From: Nitrospiraceae bacterium
GTDB taxonomy: Bacteria; Nitrospirota; Nitrospiria; Nitrospirales; UBA8639
DNA length: 8,319 nt
NCBI GenBank assembly: GCA_003523945.1
Contig: DOFS01000509.1
Coordinates: forward strand, 2,671-10,989
Direction: 5' to 3'
In this document: positions 1-7,297 of the stretch, in pieces
Position numbering within the stretch: position 1 is the stretch's first letter
How the letters are laid out: each line of letters opens with the position of its first letter
Position numbers and translations under genes: made by a program
The notes under the pieces: generated by a model
The model's input: only the letters and a program-made list of their open reading frames with translations
The model's database searches: none
What the model was told of the DNA's origin: nothing

Positions 1-40
1 TGCACCATAAACCAGGGGAATTATCCGGAGGAGAGCAGCA
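1..40 (+). repeat. terminal direct repeat, left copy
   Basis: These 40 bases are identical to 8280-8319, and the match stops exactly there (the base after position 40 lies beyond the window on the right copy). The repeat lies inside the lolD coding frame and covers most of the ABC signature motif. It can be the overlap of a circular contig, the shared k-mer of an assembly graph, or a true duplicated sequence flanking the segment. Confidence 0.97.
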
Positions 41-284
41 GCGTGTGGCGGTGGCTCGAGCCTTGATCCGGCACCCGGACCTGGTGTTGGCGGACGAACC
101 GACAGGCAATCTCGATACGCATACCGGTGATGAATTATTTGAGCTTTTACGAAAACTCAATCACACGCATGGAACAGCCTTCGTGATTGTGACCCACAAC
201 GAAAAGCTCTCACTTCAGACTGACCGGCTGATTCAACTGCAGGATGGACACATCATCGAAGATCGCTGTTTAAAAGGCTTCTAA
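1..284 (+). CDS. lolD: LolD-like ABC transporter ATPase, 3' part only
   Basis: This is the C-terminal part of the ATPase of the LolCDE complex, which uses ATP to release outer-membrane lipoproteins from the inner membrane. The frame is open from base 3. It shows the ABC signature LSGGEQQR (21-44), Walker B LVLADEP (81-101) with its catalytic Glu, the D-loop GNLD (105-116) and the H-loop His in VIVTHN (195-197), ending at TAA 282-284. The signature context [20 protein letters not shown] is typical of LolD rather than other ABC ATPases. Walker A and the Q-loop are absent from this window. If the window continues leftwards in a chromosome the gene may be complete. If the window is a circle, the part upstream is only the short stretch at 8255-8279 preceded by a recombinase fossil, and the gene is a 5'-truncated, non-functional remnant. 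The family is secure; FtsE/MacB-type relatives are less likely. Confidence 0.85.
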   Translation, partial: HHKPGELSGGEQQRVAVARALIRHPDLVLADEPTGNLDTHTGDELFELLRKLNHTHGTAFVIVTHNEKLSLQTDRLIQLQDGHIIEDRCLKGF

Positions 285-743
285 AAAAACACTTTTCTGC
301 GGATGCGGTTCCTGTTTGAAAATGAGGTACGGACATCGTGAAAAATGCTCTCGTCCATTTCTGATAGTGCTGCAGGGGGGACTGAAGCGGAAAAGGATCC
401 TGCAATTAGTGAACATAGGTATGGGCTAAAGTTCCGCTGAAAATCTAATCTTAACCGCCTACCAGCCGACTCACTATCCTCGATGTACCGAGAAGTGGAT
501 AACAAATGATAATATTGTGCTATGTTTGATTGGATGCGGTAGATCTCCAGGCCAATGATAGCCGAGTAGCTTGGCATCTCGACCCCGCAAGTTTTGCGTG
601 ATATAACCGTTTTGCAGGAACAAGGGGCTACACTATCTGCTCGGAACCCGTGAAAAACCGGGTGGCGGTATGTGCTTGTTGATTAAGCATCAAGGTTTCC
701 ACCACGTGAACTTTTGCGTTAGGACCATTAGGACAGCCAATAT
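285..743. other. gene-free stretch between lolD and the ATPase gene
   Basis: No protein family is recognisable here in any frame. A 98-codon minus-strand reading frame (281-577) overlaps the end of lolD and has no family-like motif, so I do not call it. A short plus-strand frame around 342-440 is also unremarkable. A 5-bp inverted repeat (ACCCG 646-650, CGGGT 659-663) lies in the presumed leader of the downstream operon but has no T-tract, so it is not a terminator. No clear terminator follows lolD. The stretch holds the candidate promoter listed separately. Confidence 0.6.
579..607 (+). promoter_or_regulatory. candidate extended -10 promoter for the ATPase/protease operon
   Basis: TCGACC (579-584, four of six matches to the sigma-70 -35 box) is followed by a 17-base spacer and TATAAC (602-607, five of six). 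The bases TGA directly before the -10 make a perfect TGn extended -10 element. Transcription would start near 614 and leave a leader of roughly 130-170 bases before the ATPase gene. It was found by eye only, and the -35 is mediocre. Confidence 0.4.
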
Positions 744-1790
744 GTGGGTGTGGTATCCCTTGCAAGGAAGGGCGAGGATCTCTTGAACGCCGATATTTTA
801 AAACGAGTGGTTCGTGCTATCGCCGACGGCTCCCAGGGGGATCTTGACCGTCTTGCTGAAAAGATCGTGGAAGCGCAGCGGCGCACTGGGCACAGGAGGC
901 TCGCAGATCACCTAGAAGCCATACTTAAGCAGCCTCGAACAGAAAAAATCGGTCATGCACGAACAGCCGAGGCAGTAAAAAGCCTCAGCGAATTACCCCT
1001 CAGCCGGAGACACGGTGAATCACTTACCACCTTCCTTGCACTGGAATCGCTTGAACACCATATGGTACTGCCTGCGTCTACTGAGGAACGCTTTGCTCGC
1101 ATTGAGTGCGAATATGCCGCCCGGGAGCGGCTAGCGCTCTATGGCCTCCGACCCAGAAAGACCATTCTTCTTTATGGCCCACCCGGCTGCGGGAAATCAC
1201 TTGGCGCGAAGCGCCTCGCGTGGAATACAGGACTGCCGCTTATGAAGGTCCGCTTTGATACTTTGATCTCATCGTACTTTGGTGAGTCTGCAGCCAATCT
1301 CCATGCCATCTTCCAAGCGGCCAAAACACGTCCCTGCGTTTTACTGCTGGATGAATGCGATTTCATTGCACGCTCACGCACCAATACTAAAGACATTGGC
1401 GAGGCGTCCCGTATCGTCAACTCTCTTTTGCAATTAATGGAGGACTACGACGCACCAGGGTTACTCGTCGCGACAACGAACGTCGAATCCTCGCTTGATT
1501 CAGCACTCTTCCGGCGATTTGATGAGGTGTTTCTCGTGCCGCTGCCTGGTCGGGAGGAAATCGAAAAACTTCTTCAAATGACGCTGTCTGCCGTGAAACT
1601 TACCAAGCCAATCGATTGGGGTCAATTTGTCCACCGTTTGACCGGTGCGCCTGCGGCAATGATTGTCAAGGTGGCCCAAGACGCTGCCAAGGCTGCGGTT
1701 CTCGAAGGGCGCAAATCCGTAACTGAATCACATCTCCTGCGGGCCATCGCGGAGTTACGGAAAGACGAAAATCCCAGACTACGGGAATAA
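744..1790 (+). CDS. ietA: AAA+ ATPase of an IetAS-like ATPase/subtilase pair
   Basis: This is an AAA+ ATPase expected to remodel or regulate the protease encoded next to it. An N-terminal helical region (about 14-100) precedes one AAA module: Walker A GPPGCGKS (145-152), aromatic pore loop SSYFGES (176-182), Walker B VLLLDECD (199-206), sensor 1 ATTN (243-246), arginine finger pair FRRFD (256-260), and a small helical lid with GAPAAMI (301-307) in the sensor 2 area. All expected ATPase residues are present. The 348-residue length is normal for the family. Base 744 is a GTG with only a weak AGGA upstream. Relatives begin at a residue equivalent to L14, where a TTG at 783 has a purine-rich GCGAGG five bases before it, so the true start may be 783 (335 residues). 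The next gene starts three bases after its stop, so the two are one operon, probably translationally coupled. The family call is firm; the ietA name rests on domain pairing and sequence style, not on a search. Confidence 0.9.
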   Translation: MGVVSLARKGEDLLNADILKRVVRAIADGSQGDLDRLAEKIVEAQRRTGHRRLADHLEAILKQPRTEKIGHARTAEAVKSLSELPLSRRHGESLTTFLALESLEHHMVLPASTEERFARIECEYAARERLALYGLRPRKTILLYGPPGCGKSLGAKRLAWNTGLPLMKVRFDTLISSYFGESAANLHAIFQAAKTRPCVLLLDECDFIARSRTNTKDIGEASRIVNSLLQLMEDYDAPGLLVATTNVESSLDSALFRRFDEVFLVPLPGREEIEKLLQMTLSAVKLTKPIDWGQFVHRLTGAPAAMIVKVAQDAAKAAVLEGRKSVTESHLLRAIAELRKDENPRLRE

Positions 1791-1793
1791 GGG

Positions 1794-4475
1794 ATGCCCG
1801 TAGAGCACAACTTTGCCCATCTTCCCCTGTTGCTGCGTTATCATGGCCCAGCGCGTCTGCACGGCGGTGGCACCCTGTCCCCGCAGACCATAGCAAACAA
1901 GAATGCGCGTCAGAGCCATAGTGAATCACTGCGAAACGCAGCCCAATCACTCGGCACCCAGTGGCAAGAGCGCACAGCGCAAAGAAACGAACAAAACCTT
2001 CCAATCATCCCTCAGGGTATCCCGATTCTTATAAAAGTCGATCCGAGTCTCGAATTGGACGTTTTGCGCGAAAAGTTCGCGTTTGAGATTGTTGCCGAGC
2101 AGGAAGAGGGCTTTGTCATTGTCGCTTCTGTGGACCTTGAACTTGCTTCGTTTGTACAGATGGTCAATGCATTCGCTGTGCAGGTACATGGTTCGGCAAC
2201 CATTGCATCCGTTCACAGGCTCTTTGATGATCCACACCAGACTGACCGGCTTGGCCGTATCCTCTCCGAACATCTCGTCGCGGAATGGCCAGGGATAAAC
2301 GATTTCCAGCTCTACATCGTTGATATAGGGATTGCCTGTGCAGGCACTAAGGAAATCCCGCCGCTCCCCACCAGAGGCAAACGTGCCACTGACGCCGACT
2401 GGGCCAGGAAGATGCACGAATGGTCGCAGGCCCGCAGCGACGCTTATAACGCATGGGATAGTATAAAGATTGAACGAGAAGAGGAGATCACCCAATTTGC
2501 CCAGTACTACCAAGCCGAAATTCTGCACCTCATCGATGGCGCACCGTTCGATGCCGCTGTCCTTCCCGACAGCTTTACGATTCGGCTCAAGATCCCAGGC
2601 AAGGGTCTGAAGGACTTCGTCCTCAACTATCCCTATATCTTCGAGGTCGTCGAGCCCGAGGACATTGCTCTTCCACAACAATTGGGCGAGCCGGGTGCGG
2701 AGCCTGAACAGGTTGCCACACCGATAGCGCCAGACTCTAACGCGCCGACCGTTTGTGTGATTGACAGCGGCATCCAGGAGGGCCACGTTCTCATACAGCC
2801 CGCCATCGATCAAAAAACCTCGCACTGTTTTCTCCCCGCAAAGAGCACAAACGACGTCGCTGATTTCGTGACGCCGGGTGGTCATGGCACTCGTGTGGCC
2901 GGCGCAGTCCTCTATGGTGAAATCGTCGCAAAGGATGGTACGCCACAGCTTCCGTTCTGGATTCAAAATGCCCGCGTACTCGATGAGCATAACAGCATGC
3001 CAGTGGAGATGTTCCCGCCGGAAGCATTGCGTAGTGTCGTTAAACGCTTTCATCTTGGACCGCGCCAAACGCGGATTTTCAATCACTCGATCAATGCGAA
3101 CGTGTACTGCCGTACTCGGTACATGTCAGCATGGGCGGCGGAGATCGATTCGCTTTGTGAAGCCTATGACGTGTTAGTCGTTCAAAGTGCCGGCAACATA
3201 CCTATATCGAGCATTAGTCCTAACTTGGGCGTTAAGGATCATTTAAATGCTGGGCGCGACTATCCCTCGTATCTATATGAAGCATCAGCGCGAATTGCTA
3301 ATCCCGCCCAAAGCCTTCAGGCTCTTACCGTTGGTTCGATTGCCTACGGTTCATGGGAGGTAGGTAACTGGTGCACTTTCGCACCGGAATCTGACCGTCC
3401 ATCGGCATTTTCACGCTCCGGTCCAGGAATCTGGAAAGTTATCAAGCCGGAGGTCGTCGAATATGGCGGGGACAACGTACGCACCCGCAACGCATTAACG
3501 GACGTACAGACTGGCGGACTCATCGCAGCGGCCTGCCCAGAACTCGTTCGCTCAACAATGTTCCCACCTGGACCACGATATGATCGTGATGAAACCGGAA
3601 CCTCTTTCGCCGCGCCAAAGGTGGCCCGAATTGGTGCGCAACTTCAATTACTGTTCCCCGACGAACCTGCCCTTTTGTACCGAGCACTAATCGTGCAGTC
3701 AGCGCGCTGGCCGACATGGGCCGAAACGCTTATGGCAGAGCTCAGCCATCTCGATCCACGAGATAACGTGGAAAAGCGGAAACAGTTACTTGATGAGATA
3801 TCGCAAATCATTCGTTGCATCGGGTACGGGCTCCCGGACGAAGACCGCGCCACAGTCAACACTGACCACCGCACAACATTCATCACCACTGGCGAAACGC
3901 CAATCCACGCACGTGAATGTCACATCTACCAGATTCCCATCCCGCCTCAGTTGCGCGGGCAGGCCGACGAGTTTGATATCCGCATTGAGGTGACGCTGTC
4001 TTACGTCGCACAACCTCGTCGAACACGTCGCAATCTACGGCGATACTTGTCTACCTGGGTAGATTGGAAGAGCAGCAAACTCGGAGAGGGACTCAGTGAT
4101 TTTCGCGTCCGAGCAATGAAAGATGAGGAAGATGTTGCTGAAGGACTCCCCGGCTCTGTTCTCCCATGGGCACTGCATGAAAATCCGAAATTCGGGTTGA
4201 TTCGAGATACCAAACGAAACAGCGGAACGGTCCAGAAGGATTGGGCTATAGTCAAATCCAATAAATTGCCCGATCAGTTCTGCATCGCTGTCGTCGGACA
4301 CCCAGGCTGGAGCCAGGACCCCGATTCAACAGCTCGTTATGCGCTGGCGGTGACGTTTGAGATTCTCGGACAGGAGATTCCCATCTACGAACCCCTTCGT
4401 GCTGCAAGCATCGAGTTGCAAACACAAGTTGAAGCAGAGGTTGAAGCTGAAGCAGAGATCGAAGTCGAAGAATAA
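1794..4475 (+). CDS. ietS: large subtilisin-like (S8) serine protease of an IetAS-like pair
   Basis: This is a cytoplasmic subtilase; no signal peptide is visible. The 893 residues divide into an N-terminal region of about 310 residues with no family I can name, the S8 protease domain (about 318-640), and a C-terminal region of about 250 residues. The catalytic triad is complete: Asp324 in VCVIDSGI, His364 in GGHGTRVAG, and Ser604 in GTSFAAP. The oxyanion-hole Asn468 is in QSAGN. The protein ends in an acidic alternating tail (879-893). The opening residues (HLPLLLRYHGPARLHGGG), the phrase VLNYPYIFEVVEPEDI (277-291) and the CVIDSGIQE active site are characteristic of the subtilase partner of AAA+ ATPases called IetS. 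In the Agrobacterium Ti plasmid module the protease is regarded as the toxic component and the ATPase as its control; the pair is also counted among anti-phage systems. ATG 1794 follows the ietA stop by three bases, with ACGGGA about seven bases upstream. The gene is intact, with no frameshift. Confidence 0.92.
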   Translation: MPVEHNFAHLPLLLRYHGPARLHGGGTLSPQTIANKNARQSHSESLRNAAQSLGTQWQERTAQRNEQNLPIIPQGIPILIKVDPSLELDVLREKFAFEIVAEQEEGFVIVASVDLELASFVQMVNAFAVQVHGSATIASVHRLFDDPHQTDRLGRILSEHLVAEWPGINDFQLYIVDIGIACAGTKEIPPLPTRGKRATDADWARKMHEWSQARSDAYNAWDSIKIEREEEITQFAQYYQAEILHLIDGAPFDAAVLPDSFTIRLKIPGKGLKDFVLNYPYIFEVVEPEDIALPQQLGEPGAEPEQVATPIAPDSNAPTVCVIDSGIQEGHVLIQPAIDQKTSHCFLPAKSTNDVADFVTPGGHGTRVAGAVLYGEIVAKDGTPQLPFWIQNARVLDEHNSMPVEMFPPEALRSVVKRFHLGPRQTRIFNHSINANVYCRTRYMSAWAAEIDSLCEAYDVLVVQSAGNIPISSISPNLGVKDHLNAGRDYPSYLYEASARIANPAQSLQALTVGSIAYGSWEVGNWCTFAPESDRPSAFSRSGPGIWKVIKPEVVEYGGDNVRTRNALTDVQTGGLIAAACPELVRSTMFPPGPRYDRDETGTSFAAPKVARIGAQLQLLFPDEPALLYRALIVQSARWPTWAETLMAELSHLDPRDNVEKRKQLLDEISQIIRCIGYGLPDEDRATVNTDHRTTFITTGETPIHARECHIYQIPIPPQLRGQADEFDIRIEVTLSYVAQPRRTRRNLRRYLSTWVDWKSSKLGEGLSDFRVRAMKDEEDVAEGLPGSVLPWALHENPKFGLIRDTKRNSGTVQKDWAIVKSNKLPDQFCIAVVGHPGWSQDPDSTARYALAVTFEILGQEIPIYEPLRAASIELQTQVEAEVEAEAEIEVEE

Positions 4476-4516
4476 GTGATTCCGACGAAATCAATATAAA
4501 AAGATACTCTAAGTCG

Positions 4517-4555
4517 ATTTGCCTTTTTCCCTGAATAGGCAAGTGTTTCTTTTCG
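4517..4555 (+). terminator. putative intrinsic terminator after the protease gene
   Basis: An 8-bp stem with one G-U pair (ATTTGCCT 4517-4524 with AGGCAAGT 4537-4544) closes a 12-base loop and is followed by a T-rich run (GTGTTTCTTTT, 4543-4553). It lies 41 bases after the ietS stop. The stem is only moderately GC-rich, so efficiency is uncertain. Confidence 0.5.
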
Positions 4556-4559
4556 GATC

Positions 4560-4803
4560 TCAAATCAGAATGCCCTGGACCTCACTCAACGAGTGAAACT
4601 TGATCTCTCCTCGAGGCTGTAGAGCTAATTGGTGCAGGTACCTTATGAATAGAAATTTGTTTCGCCACCTCAAGTTTTCCGCCACTACGTAAATATTCTT
4701 GGATACCGATCACGCTGAACGTGAGACAGCAGATCTTGGACTTAATGCCTGCGTCGGCCGAACACCGCCGTTCCTTCAGTACCCGTCGGTCTAGCTGATG
4801 GGG
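4560..4803 (-). pseudogene. C-terminal fossil of a phage-type tyrosine recombinase
   Basis: Read on the minus strand, an open stretch without a start codon (4803 down to 4582) matches the end of the common site-specific integrase family whose C-terminus normally reads AGI-x-KIGCHTFRATGITAYL followed by a GG-LE-A motif. Here it reads AGIKSKICCLTFSVIGIQ, then EYLRSGGKLEVAKQIS. The catalytic His and Arg of HTFR have become Leu and Ser. After IHK (about 4642) the frame breaks. GTCTN-stop-LYS, in another frame, corresponds to the family's catalytic tyrosine segment (TT-LYDR). RRDQVSL returns to the first frame, and SEVQGILI ending at 4560-4562 matches the family's terminal DEVERI. At least two frameshifts, an in-frame stop and lost catalytic residues make it dead. 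Only about the last 80 residues survive. It points away from the patatin gene and towards ietS. Confidence 0.8.
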
Positions 4804-5290
4804 CGCTCAGTGATTGTTCCGGACTGCCTTCATGTTGCGGAAAAGCCAGGCTTTCGGGTCGTCAACTTTCCCCATGGCAAGACTGAATGACGGTTTCAAT
4901 ATGCGGCTCAAGAAAAATTCTGCACCACCAGAAGTAAAGTAAGACCAGTCAGAATTACCAAGAGGAACTTTATTTCTATTTAGTGAAGCTCCCAAAATCT
5001 TATAATCAATCAATTATAACATCAATATTTTTCTGTCATTCCAAATAATTTAAAGAATCACATTACATCCGTTTTTTCAGATTGAACTTCCAATTCTTGA
5101 TGGCTCAGAAAAGGAGTGGAATAGTCCCTAGTACAAAATGATTCCTCTGCGTACACAAGCCTAGCCTCAGAAAAGGTTTATTATTATTTATGATCACAAT
5201 ACGAATTCTCATTATTGGTAATACGGGAATTTTGTCGGAGTAATTTTGGCCATGCAAGACAGGATAAGAAGGTGGAATTCATACGTACCA
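4804..5290. other. AT-rich stretch without a convincing gene
   Basis: A 68-codon minus-strand frame (4807-5013) starts at TTG directly after an in-frame TAA, has no ribosome binding site and belongs to no family I recognise, so it may be chance or a remnant. The rest, 5014-5290, is AT-rich and contains an 11-base direct repeat, CTCAGAAAAGG, at 5104-5114 and 5166-5176. This is the downstream side of the patatin gene, and I find no clear hairpin-plus-T terminator for it. Confidence 0.55.
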
Positions 5291-7297
5291 TTAAGAACTT
5301 TCGCAATTCTTCGCTCCGAGTTCAGTGAGCAGTTTTAGATTTAGATGTTGATTCTTTTGTAAAGGATCATGATGTCCTTTCACAGGCCACCCTAAATGAC
5401 TTCGAAGAATGGCATACGCTACAGCTAGATCGATACGAAATATCTCTTCCATTTCTCCCTCTCCATCGCACTGCAATCCAACCTTCCATCCGTCTTTCTG
5501 CTCCGTTCTTAGAATTGCCTTTGCTGCTTCCTTTAGGACGTCAGAGTCACCGGGGTCCAAGGTATAGTGCGTTTTTATTTTTTTTACTTTTTCAAACAAT
5601 TCCTCTTGTTTTTCTTGGTTTTTTAACTCAATAGGGTATTTTTCCTGAGGAGAAAGTTGGGACAGATTTATAGGGAAATAATATACATTAGATTCATTTA
5701 AACCCAGCTCGGTTGCGCCATCTTTTAGGAGACGAGATATCCGCTCAAATGCCATCTGCTCGGCCCGGCGTTTGTTTGTGAAGTGGATTAAATCGATACC
5801 TTCCTTGCCAAGTGACCCAAAACGTAAAGGTAGATTGAAACGGATAGGCTGTTTAGTTAAAAAACTTTGTTCCTTTCCATTATCAAGTATGTTTTCGCGG
5901 GTGAATATTTCCGTTTCGGCATTTATGGCAATCAGAATTAAATTGGGAGGAGTCCTAGGGCGGTGTTGGACAATGTGTTCGTAAAAGTCAACCAGCGTTG
6001 TCATTCCTGAGTTGTCCCAGACACCCCCGTCTGCTAGGCGAACGAGTTGGTTAGTCGGAAACATCCGTAAGTTATTCGGATCATACCCATAAACACGCAA
6101 ACCCATAGGTTCCATGCCAATTGGAAACGCTGCACTCGCCACGGCAGCATATGCAAGAGGAAAACGAGCAGGAGATGAATTGATCTCTTCGAGCGTGAAA
6201 GCATGGCCCAATGGCTTTTTAAGCCATAAGGGGGATGGCTTGTTTAAATCCAGTCGAGACGTTGCCTCATAGCCTTTATCAGAAGGTAGATGTAATATCC
6301 TCTGAGTTATCACGAAAGGTGAACCTATTTCGAGAAGTGTGGCATTAAAAAAGAAACGTGGACTATCGCCAATCATTCCTAATGTAACGTTCCCTGGCTT
6401 AAAGGGACCAAAAAATTTTTCGTATTTACTTAAAAACAATTCTGATTCTTCATAAAATAGAGGATTCGTTGTTGGTGTGGCGTGAGACGACAATAGAGGA
6501 TGCGTTGATGTGAGATGAAGTGACATTCCAAGCCAGTCAAGGTAACTCCGCTCTGTGAAAAATGTCATAATTGGGCCAACGAATCCGTTGAATGGCGAGA
6601 GATAACTACTCGCAGAGTACATTCCAGCCCGCGCCATAAAAGGATATTTCAATCCGCCGGCCTTTGCATGAATGTCTCGCGGAGCATACCTTTTTTCTGC
6701 CAGGTTATTTTCTCGATACTGTTCTTCATTAGCCTGCCATGCGTACTCTTCAATTAATGTGGATGCTAAATAGTAAGAATAAATCGAACCCCCACTGACA
6801 CTTGAGTATGCATCGATTGCTTGAAAGAAGGTAAGTTGTGAAGTTTCGGATACAAGATTATTGAAAACTTCCTCCAAGTAGGCCAAGGTGTCCGCAGCTA
6901 AAAGGGAGGCACGTGCTCCTCCTCCAGAGATCGAAACAAAGACAAGTGTCGACTTTTTCGGATCCAAAAGATCGTGAAGATCGTCGAAAGCGTCTTTTGG
7001 TAGTTCCACTTTCTCTTCACCAAGCTTTAAGGGACCTAAACTGCTAGGTATGACTCCACCTTGTTTAATTGCTGAATAACGGTCCCGCATAATCCCAGAT
7101 AATTTCCCAATCTTTCCAATACTTTCATGAACAGATTGGTCGAGAGGTTCATTGGGTGCTCCTATTTCCAATCCGATAGGGGATCGTACAAGGCCAAGAA
7201 CCATTGGGATTGTCGAAATTGTTGCACAACCAGTCCCAATTGATAACCCAAGAAGTGAGAGAATGAGAATTAGCTTAGGAAAAGGAATGAAGTTCAA
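5291..7297 (-). CDS. patatin-like phospholipase, putative lipoprotein
   Basis: This is a patatin-fold (Ser-Asp dyad) lipid acyl hydrolase, expected to cleave acyl chains from membrane lipids. Residues 1-23 form a signal peptide with a hydrophobic core (LILILSLLGLSI) ending in GTG-Cys24, a lipobox with an unusual Gly at -3. Ala25 at +2 would direct it to the outer membrane. The glycine-rich oxyanion loop is SGGGARA (124-130), the nucleophile is Ser168 in SSVSGGS (165-171; the elbow has Ser166 where the G-x-S-x-G consensus has Gly), and the catalytic Asp423 lies in ADGGVWDNSG (422-431). Residues 180-410 are a long insertion between the nucleophile and Asp, and 430-668 is a C-terminal region I cannot assign. 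At 668 residues it is long for the family. The TTG start is supported by AGAGGT (7304-7309) six bases upstream and by the signal peptide, and an in-frame TAG at 7316-7318 limits upstream extension. Base composition is visibly more AT-rich than ietAS, suggesting a different origin. Natural substrate unknown. Confidence 0.85.
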   Translation of the reverse strand: MNFIPFPKLILILSLLGLSIGTGCATISTIPMVLGLVRSPIGLEIGAPNEPLDQSVHESIGKIGKLSGIMRDRYSAIKQGGVIPSSLGPLKLGEEKVELPKDAFDDLHDLLDPKKSTLVFVSISGGGARASLLAADTLAYLEEVFNNLVSETSQLTFFQAIDAYSSVSGGSIYSYYLASTLIEEYAWQANEEQYRENNLAEKRYAPRDIHAKAGGLKYPFMARAGMYSASSYLSPFNGFVGPIMTFFTERSYLDWLGMSLHLTSTHPLLSSHATPTTNPLFYEESELFLSKYEKFFGPFKPGNVTLGMIGDSPRFFFNATLLEIGSPFVITQRILHLPSDKGYEATSRLDLNKPSPLWLKKPLGHAFTLEEINSSPARFPLAYAAVASAAFPIGMEPMGLRVYGYDPNNLRMFPTNQLVRLADGGVWDNSGMTTLVDFYEHIVQHRPRTPPNLILIAINAETEIFTRENILDNGKEQSFLTKQPIRFNLPLRFGSLGKEGIDLIHFTNKRRAEQMAFERISRLLKDGATELGLNESNVYYFPINLSQLSPQEKYPIELKNQEKQEELFEKVKKIKTHYTLDPGDSDVLKEAAKAILRTEQKDGWKVGLQCDGEGEMEEIFRIDLAVAYAILRSHLGWPVKGHHDPLQKNQHLNLKLLTELGAKNCESS

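Noticed and set aside
281..577. A 98-codon minus-strand frame after lolD.
   Set aside because: It overlaps the lolD stop, has no ribosome binding site that I can support and no recognisable domain.
646..663. Inverted repeat ACCCG/CGGGT considered as a terminator or riboswitch stem.
   Set aside because: The stem is five base pairs with no T-tract and no conserved aptamer pattern; it may be chance.
1947..3086. A 379-codon minus-strand open frame inside the protease gene.
   Set aside because: It is fully antisense to ietS, whose frame holds an intact catalytic triad and conserved family phrases. The antisense protein shows no motif, so it is a shadow of codon bias.
4807..5013. A minus-strand frame with a DDPKAWLFRNM phrase faintly like sigma-factor region 2.
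   Set aside because: The resemblance is a few residues at the very C-terminus, there is no DNA-binding region after it, and the TTG start follows a stop directly with no ribosome binding site.
5104..5176. Two copies of an 11-base direct repeat considered as the start of a repeat array.
   Set aside because: There are only two copies, too short and unevenly placed for CRISPR or an iteron origin, and no adjacent cas or rep gene.
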